Shown here: positions 46,572 through 56,427 of the stretch, in pieces
Layout of the letters: each line of letters opens with the position of its first letter
How positions within the stretch are numbered: the first letter of the stretch is position 1
NCBI GenBank assembly: GCA_023213395.1
Contig: CM041465.1
Coordinates: 245,527,741-245,591,740 of the forward strand
Direction of reading: 5' to 3'
Length of the DNA stretch: 64,000 nucleotides
DNA from: Cycas panzhihuaensis
Taxonomy: Eukaryota > Cycadophyta
Position numbers and translations under genes: made by a program
The notes under the pieces: model-generated
Databases searched by the model: none
Seen by the model: the letters and a program-made list of their open reading frames with translations, nothing else
What the model was told of the DNA's origin: nothing

Positions 46572-46792
46572 TCATACATCCCTTGAAAACTACTACAATA
46601 ATGCACACCAAATTGCAAAAAGAATTGAAGAAATTCAAATAAATGTATTCATAAAAAAGATAATCATTGTCTTTACAATAATGCATTTATATTGACCTAT
46701 AGTCATCTCGACAAAGAACATGTCCTTTTCTTGGCCAAAAGCTAATTCAAAATCGTAATTTACTTAATTAGCATTAGTTTGGGTCCATAGCA
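46572..46792 (-). repeat. 5' LTR of G2
   Basis: Starts TGCTATGGACCC at 46792 and ends TGTATGA at 46572 on the minus strand, directly beside the PBS. The 221 bp match the 3' LTR at 41490-41714 with many differences. Confidence 0.85.
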
Positions 46793-47035
46793 TGCCTGAA
46801 TTCTATGCGTTCTTGATCCATAAAACCCATATGTATTGCAAACCAACGCTTGTCGGCAAGTTCTTGGAATTGTGTTGATGCAAGAAGGTTGCATAGTGCC
46901 CTATGAAAGTCAAAGTCAAAAAATGAATCCAATTAAATAGAGGTGTTCTATTTTTAGCCAAGAATTGTTCGTAGTGATTCATCCGATAAAGACTTGGAAA
47001 CATTGTTTGAAAGTGTTAACTCTTAACCATGCGTT
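46793..47035 (+). pseudogene. G1 RNase H, continuation after G2
   Basis: With G2 and one target duplication removed, the plus frame reads VTTT-stop-ILCVLDP-stop-NPYVLQTNACRQVLGIVLMQEG, then YESQSQKMNP and FVVIHPIKTWKHCL. This is the RNase H opening of gypsy pol (usually PYVLETDASGxAxGAVLxQ). The D of TDA is N here. The frame then loses similarity near 47035. The minus frame 46803-47003 is a shadow. Confidence 0.75.
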
Positions 47036-47439
47036 TGAACTAGGAAAAGATCAGATAATGCAACACAATCAACTGCATCATCACAACATCATATGAACAA
47101 TACTCAACTAGGACATCATATGGATGATACTCAACTCATAAACATAATTATAGAATATACACAACTCAGAGTATTTTATTATATAAAAAATGGTTATACA
47201 CAAGAAGTAGGATGTGACATCCCATACAAGTCTAATACTAAACACCAAGATCAGGATGCACAACATCGCATGCCTTCTGTCTATTCTCACTACATACATA
47301 TATTATTGGAACCGTTGTCTGTCGCTTGGTAACTACTTCTAACTTCTTGACCGAACTGATTCTCCCTTGTTAACACAATGCCCAACATTTACCCATTATT
47401 AACAAAATGGGTCCCAACGTCTCTCCCCCTTTTTTTGAG
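47036..47439 (-). repeat. Possible minus-strand LTR with polypurine tract
   Basis: Minus strand: AAAAAAAGGGGGAGAGACG (about 47419-47437) followed by TTGGGACCC looks like a polypurine tract and LTR start at about 47410. Another LTR-like start, TGTATGGGATGTCACATCC, lies at about 47230. The right-hand counterparts of these LTRs were not found. It would be the 3' end of the minus-strand element whose ORF ends at 47442. Confidence 0.35.
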
Positions 47440-49270
47440 CTCTAAGCATCTCGCTTAGTAGGTGCTGCTTGGTCTATAATTGAAGATGCGCCTTGAGTTG
47501 GAACTAGGGATGTTTTAGAATATAGAGGGTCCAACCCTGCTTTGTGCTGCCATTTGCGATTTTCGCGGCTAACTACATTGACACATTGTAGTATTATCTC
47601 ACGACATCTTTTTTCTTCCTCAAGCTGAGTTGATAATTTTTTGACCTGTTGTTCCAAAATTTTGAGTAGTTGCTCATTCTGACGGAGATGTTCTTCTAAT
47701 GGACTAATCTATTGGATGTGACTGATCTCTCAATTGTACATTTCCTGATTTGTTTTTAGCAATTGACTGCATTCCCCTTGATTTTTCTATAACAATTCTT
47801 TTGTTTCCTGCAAGTCCTTAAAATTTTTCTGTAGTTGATCTTCCTTTTTCTGCAACAATTCCTTTGTTTCCTGCAAGTCCTTCTATAACTGATCATAATT
47901 GTCTATTTTATGATAATTATCTTCAATCATTCTTCACGAATGATCCTTGAGCTTCTACTACCGCTCGATATTCGTCCACTAAGCTCACCATGTGTGCATG
48001 TTAAGTTTTAATGATTTGTAGATCAATGGAGGTTGTTGCTTCTCCAATTCTGGTTCTGGCTTGGGCAGAGCATCCACTCCTAATATTCCTACGGCATGGA
48101 GTAGTTCACATCGTGCTACTTCACTGTGTACAGTGGGAGATGCTGGAATGTTCAGATGAGTTGCTGTAACGAGTGTCCTAATCAATAGGGAGTATAGACT
48201 CACTACCGGTTTTTGCTTCCTCATTCTCCTCGCTCGTGTTGAGATTTGAGTAATCTGCAATATAATCCTCATCGGAGTCGTCAGAAGAAGTAATCGAAGA
48301 TTCTTCTGTTTCGCATATCGTTACAACTTTGCATTTCTTTGTTTGTTCTATTTTGCCTTTCTTTTGAACTTTTAGACTGATTTTTTTCGGTGTGGAAGAA
48401 TCCTTATGGAATGCAGAGAGCAACAAGATTGTTAGACATTTTGTTAATCTTGGCAGATTAAAATTTTCATAGCAGAATCCCAATAAATACATAGTGAAGT
48501 TAAAACTTGATTGCCCCCCTGTAACGAGCTGATGTAATGATGTCTTATATTTTTCGAGATGAAAGCAGACCAATTGTAAATTGTCCCTTTAAATGAGTCC
48601 TTCAAAATATGGGGCGGTCCACCAAGGCAACGCGTTACAATGTTGCTCTCCTATAAGTCTTATACAAATAAGCACTGCGATGACCATCATGTTTGTAGTC
48701 TTTAAATGTGTCACTAGAATATTTCGTCCTCCATGCTTAGTATGAAATTCTTTTTTGCATATTGCTTGAATGATTTGGTGCTTCATTATAGCCATTAAAT
48801 TTCCTGATGTCTTCGCTTCCTGTCCTATCATTTGAAACCCTATTAACCTTGCCACATCTTCTGGCTCCATTATTATAATTCCTTCGTTAATTGTTATTAC
48901 GTAATCTGTGGGATTGTATAACCTTGCAATACATCTTGTAATCTTTTAGAATTTTTGGAAAAGATTGGACATGATGTAGCCTAGACAACCTTTGCGTCTA
49001 TTAAGTGCGCTTTTAATGGAGCATTCTGATCTTCTACTTCTAACCACTTGTGCAATATGGGAGAATTCCACACTTGCCATTTAATTTGACAGCCTTCGAT
49101 TTCAAATGGAATTTCTACGTTTTCCTCTATTTGCTTTGCAAAGATCCTGAAAACGAGAGTCATTTTTGCAAATCTTGCGAATCTCAATCCTAACATCACT
49201 GTCTTCTTTATCTCAAAGTGAGTGCACCACCTTCAAAATAAATGTAGCCACGTCTTCATCTAATGATGAT
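47440..49270 (-). pseudogene. Unidentified gypsy-associated extra reading region
   Basis: Successive minus-strand frames (49199-48981, 48870-48589, 48573-48178, 48272-47985, 47657-47442) form one long decayed coding region of about 580 codons. Segments: IEENVEIPFEIEGCQIKWQVW; TINEGIIIMEPEDVARLIGF; a serine/acid-rich stretch EESSITSSDDSDEDY; and a final coiled-coil-like EQQVKKLSTQLEEEKRCREI. No known domain was recognised. It stands downstream of G3 integrase in the same orientation, like the extra ORFs of Athila/Tat-type elements, or it may be the gag of a separate non-autonomous element. Function unknown. Confidence 0.45.
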
Positions 49271-49339
49271 TACCCCTCCTCGTATCTTGCATATAATTTG
49301 CCGAAGATGGAGAGTTTGATGGAAAACATAGAGAGGGTG

Positions 49340-49470
49340 GTGGTTTTATAGGTTGGCTGACTCGAAGTGGGTGAGTCGGCCAACCATGGGCTTGGGAAAA
49401 CCATGGGCCTCCACTTGTGGTTTTTGCCCATGATTTAGGCGAAGCCATGGGTTGCTTGTGGTTTATCACC
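49340..49470 (-). promoter_or_regulatory. CCATGG-rich segment with TATA box
   Basis: On the minus strand several CCCATGG/CCATGG copies (49380-49460) lead into CCTATAAAACC (about 49347-49357), a strong TATA box. The same combination is found in the U3 of the large gypsy LTR (12788-12900). It may be an LTR promoter for the extra reading region; LTR ends are not defined. Confidence 0.45.
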
Positions 49471-49599
49471 TACAGTTGTCAGTGGCAGTTGACCATTGAT
49501 CGACAACCCATCGGCCAACCTTTTTTTGCTTTGTTGAATAATTTTTTGCAAATTATTATACGATAACATGTCATTCAATTAAAATATTATTTTCACTTG

Positions 49600-50710
49600 T
49601 GGTTTTCATCAGTTTCGTAATGTTTAAGTTTTGATCCATTGGTCGTAAGTTTGTGTATCATTGTTAATTTGTGCCATCTCCATTATATCATTCTCAAAAA
49701 TTCTTTTGACTATAAATGGACCGAGCAATCGAATTTTAAGCTTACATGGTTTTATAAAATGCTTGCCATCATATTTAGGAACAAGGTCGCCTTTCTCAAA
49801 TACTTTTGGATGTAATGTTTTGTTGTGCCATTTTTTTTTATTTGTTGTTGTATTGTGTTCATCCTTCATTATGCATGTTGTTAAGTTTCATCCAAAGCTA
49901 AAATAGTTTCTAGTCGAGGTTTAAGACTGGCTTAATTCAGCCATCGTTGTTGCACGACAATTCTTAAACTTGGAACTATAAATTCTATACGAAGAATTGC
50001 TTTTGCACCATAGACTAACTGAAATGGAGTATGATTGGTAGTAGTTATGTAAGTTGTCATGAAGGCCCATGGAACTGAAATAATTGTTCTGGCCAATCAT
50101 CTCTATTAGCGTTGCACAATTTGGTTAACATTGTTACTATGATTATATTGCTTGATTTCGCTTGTCCATTGGCTCCTGGATAATGGGTTGTCGACTTATG
50201 ATGTGAGATCATGAATTCTTGTGTTAAACAATGAATTGTGTCATTTATAAAATGTGTTCCTTTGTCATTGACGATTTCTAATGGGCACCCAAATCTGGTA
50301 ATAATATTTTCATATAGGAATATGTCTGTGCTTCCTGTAGAATTACCTTGAAGTGCTTTTGCCTTGACCCACTTCGTGAGGCAGTTTGTTGCGACTAAGA
50401 TATATTTCACTTGTGTTATTCGTGCAACATGTTTGAAAGGTGCCACAAAATCTAATCCCTAACATTTAAAAACTCTTAGAGCTAAAGATATGGGTGTAAG
50501 GGCATGAAATCATGTTCCAAGGGTTGGCCCATTCTTTGACAAATATCACATTTAAAGACATACTCCTTTGTGTCCTTGAATAATTGTGGCCACCATAATC
50601 CTGATAATAAAATCTTTCTAGCCTTGGATTTGGGTCCATCATAGCTGTCATTAATACCTCTATGAGCTTCATTAGTTATTGTTGGCACTTCTTTCGACAT
50701 TACATATCGT
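49600..50710 (-). pseudogene. G3 gypsy integrase
   Basis: Zinc finger in frame 50700-50482: HRGINDSYDGPKSKARKILL, GLWWPQLFKDTKEYVFKCDI, CQRMG (CxxC intact). Core in frame 50446-50057: APFKHVARITQVKYILVATNCLTKWV (first Asp changed to N), CPLEIVNDKGTHFINDT with the second Asp, GANGQAKSSN (usual GQAExxN, Glu to Lys). C-terminal part in frame 49869-49624: HPKVFEKGDLVPKY, KIRLLGPFIVKRI. Three frames and lost catalytic residues. Confidence 0.8.
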
Positions 50711-51458
50711 CGTAATACATGATCTTTTTCTGGTTTGTATAGGAATCTACCTATTGGTTGATAAGGTGCTGCTTTTTTTCATGAGATATCTATGTTGTTG
50801 TGAAGGCATATGTACAGGGAATGATTCTATGCTTAAGTATCCTGTTATATCGTCATAACTTGGTAGAGTTGCTATCGCTTGGAATAATTTAGCATTGGGA
50901 AAATCATTATTAAATCCATGAGGTTCTTCTTCTATCTAAATTTTGGATAAGTGATCATTAGCTACATGCATGCGACCTAGTCGAACTACTACCTTAAAAT
51001 TAAATTATTGAATCAATAATAGCCTTCGGCTTAGCCTTCCTTAAATGATAGTTTTGTTGATCATGTATAAAAGGGCTTGATTGCTTGATTGTCAACAAAA
51101 AGTACAAAAGGATTTGCTAAGAGATAATGTTGAATTTTTTTGCACAGTATAAATCATTCCTAATGCTTCTCCTTCGGTTGTTGAGTAATTTTTTTCTACT
51201 CTATTCAATTGTTTATTGGCGAAGTAGATGGGTAAGTCGAGCTTTGTGACTACTCTCTTGGGCTAGTGTACATCCAATTACTATTTGTGATGCGTCTACG
51301 TGAATATGAAATTCTTTTGTCCAGTCTGGGTGAGCTAAAATTGGGGTTGTAATAAGTCTATTTTTGAGATCTTCAAACACTGTTTGTTGTTCATGCTCCC
51401 AAGTAAAACTTACCCCTTTCTGTAACAATTCTTTTAAGGGATGCGTGATGGTGAGCAA
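50711..51458 (-). pseudogene. G3 RNase H and spacer
   Basis: The 51458-51213 frame reads PLKELLQKGVSFTWEHEQQT, LITTPILAHPDWTKEFHIHV and DASQIVIGCTLAQ, with the first catalytic Asp. Beyond it the frame breaks up, but GRMHVANDHLSKI (about 50985-50945), the standard end of the RNase H/linker, is readable. Pol order RT-RNase H-integrase confirms gypsy. Confidence 0.75.
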
Positions 51459-52200
51459 ATCCCTTTATAAACCAATGGTAGTATTCTATGTGTCCAAGGA
51501 AGATTTGTACTCCTATAACATTTGGTGGTGGTGTCAGATTCATTATGACTTTGGTTTTATCTGGATCCGTTTTCAACCCACGAGCGCAGACAATATGTCC
51601 CAATAGCTTGCCATATGGAACTAAGAATTGGCATTTTTATAAATTTAGTGATAGTTTCGTTTTTCAACAAGTTTCTAAACATTCCGTCAATAGTGGAAGA
51701 TGGTCTTTAATGTTAGCATAAAAGGAACGATTGTTTAAGAATATTTTACTGATTTCGATGATAATTGATCAAATACGTGTATAGTGATTCACTGAAATTT
51801 AGCAGGAGCATTGCAAAGTCTAAAAGGCATCTAGTTCTATGCAAAAATTCCAATTTGTGTGATAAATGTGGTTTGTAATTTATCCTTTTCTATAATGCTT
51901 ATCTGGTTGTAGCCTGAAAAGCCGTCTAAGAATGAGTATACCTCATGTCTTACAACTTCTTCCAATATGGTGTTGGTAAAAAGAATGGGAAATGGGTGTT
52001 TACAAGTTACTGCGTTCAATTTTCGGGATTCAACACAAATGCGTAATTTTCTGTTTGGCTTGGGAACTACTACAATTGGTGAAACCTAGTCATTTGCTTC
52101 AACTTTAAATATAATTCCTGCATCTAACATTTTCCTAATTTCTGTATCTACTTTGTTAAAGTGGCATTTTCCCGACTAATGTAATTGTGGTGATAGTTTA
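51459..52200 (-). pseudogene. G3 gypsy reverse transcriptase
   Basis: From about 52180: FNKVDTEIRKMLDAGIIFKV, SPIVVVPKPNRKLRICVESR, then the 52019-51837 frame NAVTCKHPFPILFTNTILEE, YSFLDGFSGYNQISI, MPFRLCNAPANF; the catalytic YxDD block is not intact. Thumb in frame 51603-51391: MGHIVCARGLKTDPDKTK, FLGHIEYYHWFIKGFAHH. Frames shift several times. Upstream gag and PR were not found. Confidence 0.75.
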
Positions 52201-53826
52201 TGTGAACTTGTGATCTAATATTTGTGATATTATTTGGGCTGACGGATGTAATCAAATATGTAAACATATGAGGCACTTATGGATCTATAAATAAAGATCT
52301 AAAGTCCATTTGTAAATCTTGATTCTGTATCAGTGTAATCCATGTTCAGTGGTGGGTTCTATCTGTCATGTTTTCCACATATATTCTCGTGTGTGCAAGT
52401 TCATTTTTTGCTTGTTGTGTACATAACGATTTGGTTGTTTAGCGTTTCTAACATGGTATGAGTTTGTGGTAGTACATAGCTGAAAGGACAGCTGCACAGT
52501 GCAGTGATTGTGTGCAGATCCCCCAGTGTTTCTGTTATTTGTTTTACATGCGCTCATTGATGCTTCCCCCCCCCCTCAAGTGAAATCTACCTAGTCCCCT
52601 TTGTTACACAACCCTTAGTTATATGACATTCAAATGTGACCTTGATTTTATTTTCAAAAGATTGATGTATACATAGTGTATATATGTTAGTTATTATATA
52701 TACATATCTATATTTAACAATGTTTATATATCTATGCTAAGCCCCCTCTATTGCTCAACCCCTGGTCATGTGTGCTCTCATGTGACTTTGTTCTTAGTTT
52801 TTGGGTGCTTAATTGTTGCATATATGCCATATTGAGGACATGAACTTTAAAAGGCTATATCTTTGTCATTTGGTGGCTATTTCTAGCAATTTTTTTTCTC
52901 CTAATTTTGGTTAGTTTTTTGATATCTACACATTTGTAGCTTCAATTTTATATTATCAGTCACATATTTCGTAAATATTTTATTTTGTTCTCATCATGGT
53001 TGCTTTTTCCAAGTTACCTGTCCTTGTCAGAGTTAACTCTGTAGATTGAGAGGTTAATATCTCAATTTTGTTAATGAAGTAAAAGCTATGGAGCTATATT
53101 TTAGGGGAATTCAAGGAACTAACTGATCTAGATGTTAAACAAACATATTTTATGAATTGTGATGGCACTCTTAGTACTATTCCTTTTACTCTCTCTCTCT
53201 CTCTCGTGATATTAGACGATAATTTTTAATAAAGATTCTCCTGATGTTGTGTGGAAAGAGTTAAAAAATATGTATAGATGCCAATCAAGTGGCTCATTTA
53301 TAGTATAAATTGTAAATTGTATGTTTTGAAAGAGTTTTTTTAGAGTAGAAGAATTTTTGTGTTACTTGCAAGTTGTGGATATAGACTTGATTGCTTGTGG
53401 ATCATAATATGGGAAAGATGACGATGCTATTGTTCGTCTAGCACTCTTTATAGAACTATTAAACAAGAAGTTGGACACCTTAAAATCAATTTTGATCTGC
53501 TTATTGGTCAACTTGCATGAATATCAAAACATATTTATTCAGAATGTGAAATCAAAATTCTTTTTCAAGCACTTAATTCTAAAACACTTAGGCTTCAAGG
53601 AGAAAGAAATCAACCTCTTTAAATTATGGTGTTAATTTGGATGAATCAATTATTACTAATAATGGTGTTGAGCTTTTTATTATAAGTGTAGAAATTGTTG
53701 CACTCAAAAGTGGATCTATTGAGAACATATATGTGCATCAAGTTTAAAATCTTATCTTCTGTTTGTTTAGTAGCTATGTTAGAAAAACTATAAGGTTGGG
53801 TTTATAAATAATTTGATAGTGATCTA
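52201..53826. other. AT-rich region, no recognisable gene
   Basis: No domain was recognised on either strand. A C-run at 52567-52577 would read as a purine tract on the minus strand, which might mark an LTR boundary. A (CT)n microsatellite is at 53190-53206. Some stretch of 53100-53700 may be older copia coding sequence, but no motif is clear enough to claim. Confidence 0.4.
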
Positions 53827-53930
53827 TTGCACTATGTATATGTTAAATATATCAAATTATCAATTAACTAAACAACTCTGTATTATTAGTTAATTGATAA
53901 TTTGATATATTTAACATATACTTAGTGCAA
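53827..53930. repeat. Hairpin with 45-bp inverted arms
   Basis: 53827-53871 and 53886-53930 are inverted copies with one mismatch (36 bp perfect innermost) around a 14-base loop. The right arm encodes a copia RT tail segment on the plus strand (QLIDNLIYLTYT), so the left arm is a local inverted copy of element F sequence. Confidence 0.85.
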
Positions 53931-54603
53931 CGTACTTTATGCAGTTGGTATATGCTCTTGACTTATGCAGAATCTTCAAGGATTTCATTGGATCGTTAAT
54001 AAGAAAATTCTTCAATATGTTTAGGGTATTACTCACTATGGTTTTCATTATGAACAATTTGATAGTGATCTTGAATTCAACGACTATTCGGATATTGGGT
54101 AGGTGATATTGATAAAATAAAGTATATAATAGGTTATATTTTTTCGTTTAGTTCTGGTCTTATTATATAGTCTAGCTAGAAGATGCAATCTCTTCCTTTT
54201 TCTACTATTGAGACTGAATATCGTGCATTGGCTGAGGCAAGTAAAGAAGTTTTGTGGATAGATCTTGACTTATTGAAATTGATTTTCCGTTATAAAATTC
54301 TATTATGTTGCATGCTGATATTTAAATAGCTATTTCAATTGCTATTAATTTTGTACATCACTCAAAGATTAAGCATATTAAACTACATTTGCATTTTATA
54401 TGTGATTTGGTTGGTGATGGTACTATTCAATTGGTATATTGTCCTTCAAAATAATAGGTTGCAGATATTTTCACCAAGTCACTCAACGATGTCAAGTTTA
54501 ACAAGTTTCGACAAACTATTGAGATCATCGAAGTTATCATCAAAGGGGAATCAAAATAATGATGCCTTTTTTGCACTCCTCCTCAAATTAGTATTGAGGA
54601 TGG
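53886..54603 (+). pseudogene. Copia F: RT tail and RNase H (plus strand)
   Basis: Reads QLIDNLIYLTYT, LMQNLQGFHWIVNKKILQYV, GFHYEQFDSDLEFNDYSDIG (D of the RNase H core), IETEYRALAEASKEVLWI, HHSKIKHIKLHLHFICDLV, VADIFTKSLNDVKFNKFR. This is the standard end of copia pol, broken by several stops and frameshifts. It leads to an LTR at 54604. Copia E on the minus strand is the same family. Confidence 0.8.
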
Positions 54604-55048
54604 ATGTTACAAAACATTAGACAAGTAGTTTTGGCTTGTGTTGAGATGTGATAATTTGTGAAAATACTGGAGATTGCTTTATTTAAAGATGTCCACGTAT
54701 AACACTGACATAATGATATATTTATATATTATTTTGAATTAATTCATGGATTTGGTATTCATATTTTTCTCCGAACGTTTTTCTTCACATAAATTTGCCT
54801 TATTTTATTTGCCTATATGTATCTACTAGTCCTAACAGTTTAAAAACTAACACAAACAAATTGAAAAAACACATGTTTTATGTAATTTCTTTTTTTTTTC
54901 AGTGAAAAATTATGAGAAACAGATTCATCATTAATTTTAAATAATATTCGATATATCATTATATCAATTCCATGGGGGAGCACCTATAAATAGGGCAATC
55001 ACTAAGGTTTTCTTTTGACATAAGTCAAAATTACACCACATTTTCTAA
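54604..55048. repeat. Two abutting inverted LTR remnants of copia F and E
   Basis: On plus, 54604 starts TGTTACAAAACATTAGAC after a GATGGA-type purine stretch. On minus, 55048 starts TATTAGAAAATGTGG (TG mutated to TA). Both continue with similar ATTGCTTTATTTA / ATTGCCCTATTTA and AATGATATAT...TATTATTT blocks, so they are the same LTR in opposite directions, each about 200 bp, meeting near 54830. The 54339-54620 frame is RNase H shadow. Confidence 0.6.
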
Positions 55049-55906
55049 TACCCCCCATTAATACCGTCTTAGGGAGGAGCACAAGGAAGACATCATTTTA
55101 ATCCATCCTCGATGATGACGTGGGTCATCCTAAAGATTTATCTAAGCTTGTTGAGTAGCTTAATGAAGATATTTACAATTTGTTGTTGTGATGGATAATA
55201 TACGAACTAAATAGTACCATCACCAAGTAAATCATAGATGAAATGCAAATGTAGCTCAATATTTTTACTTCTTGAATAATGTATAGGATTAGTGATAACA
55301 AAAACAACAATTTGATTATGAACATACAATTTGATAAAATTTTACAAAAGAAAACTATATTTATTAAGTAAAAAATTGATCCACAAAATTTTTTCACTCA
55401 CCTCAACCAATGTACAATATTCAATTTTAGTAATAGAGAGAACAAGAGATTGCATTTTCTTACCATACCATACAATAGAAATAGAACTAAGAGAAAAAAT
55501 ATAACCTGTTGTAGACTTTCTTTTATCAATATCACCTTCCCAATTATAATTTGAATAGCTAATTAATTGAAGATTAGCATCAAAGTGTTCATAGTGAAGA
55601 GTATGATCGATAGTATTTTGAAAATACAATAGAAACTTTTTAGTAGCATTCCAATGAGTTTCAAGAGTTACTGCATAAATTGAGAATGTATATAGATTGT
55701 ATAAGAGATGTCAAGTCGAGTATGTGTCAAATATATCAAACTACCAATTAATTGATATAAAGTGGTATTAGTTAAAAGCAAATAGCAAGTAATGTTGAAT
55801 TTCACACATGTTTGGAAATGAGTGGAGATAAGATTGCAATAATCCATTATGAATTTCTTGAACAAATCCATAGTGTACTTAGGTTGTGAAATTGAAATAC
55901 CATTAT
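55049..55906 (-). pseudogene. Copia E: RT tail and RNase H (minus strand)
   Basis: The 55922-55668 frame gives NNGISISQPKYTMDLFKKFI and LYQLIGSLIYLTHTRLDISY; the 55629-55342 frame gives HYEHFDANLQLISYSNYNWE, KRKSTTGYIFSLSS, TKIEYCTLVEVSEKILW. A further segment VNIFIKLLNKLR (about 55170-55130) corresponds to ADIFTKxL. Interrupted at 55907 by copia B; upstream RT continues from 62958 in the same frame. Confidence 0.85.
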
Positions 55907-56427
55907 TGTGGAAAAAGGGCATTAGGCCACATTAGTCCCAAGATCATAAGTACAAGCACAATACTACAAATGCATGAAAGCATGAACCATAAAGCACACA
56001 AAGAGAAATAGGAGCAAGAGAAAATGATACCCAATATGTGGAGTTGGAATTGGTCCAACCTCCCAAGAAGAAACAGTTTGATTAGCAAACTGATAGCATA
56101 ACAATGCAACTCCAACTCTTGTGTGAGACAATGAGGAGAGGTCTCATTATATAGAGTGAAATGAGAGACCTAAGGCCTTGGATGTTTGACAAGTGTCAAA
56201 CATCCAAGATACATGCCTTGCATGTTGGACATGTGTCCTTTTGGGCTCTCATGTGAGCAAAAGTGCATGAGGGTCCATTTGACCCTTTAGTGACAACGTT
56301 GTGTCACTAGAAAGAATGTGCGTGTGCACTTTATCACTTAAGTGATAAGTCACCCCTAAAGTAAAAAGTGCATATATTACATGAAAATAAAGTACATTAA
56401 CTTAACATTTAAACATAAGGTTTAACA
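55907..56427 (-). repeat. 3' LTR of copia B
   Basis: On minus starts TGTTAAACC at 56427, ends CCACA at 55907. U3 palindrome CTTGGATGTTTGACA / TGTCAAACATCCAAG at 56178-56209 is intact. Contains a cluster of six differences from the 5' LTR near 56072-56082 (CCCAAGAAGAAAC versus CCAAATGAATAGC). Confidence 0.9.

Larger units (their letters stand above)
41490..46792 (-). mobile_element. Ty3/gypsy chromovirus G2, inserted in G1
   Basis: Minus strand. LTRs 46572-46792 (221 bp) and 41490-41714 (225 bp), TG...A termini; tRNA-Met PBS 46558-46569; polypurine tract 41715-41730; gag, zinc knuckle, protease, RT, RNase H, integrase with a C-terminal chromodomain. Target duplication T[A/G]CCT (41485-41489 and 46793-46797, one mismatch). 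The LTRs are strongly diverged, so the insertion is old. Element G1 is read across the insertion site. Confidence 0.9.

Noticed and set aside
53190-53206. CT repeat as a promoter initiator
   Set aside because: An ordinary short microsatellite with no gene start near it.
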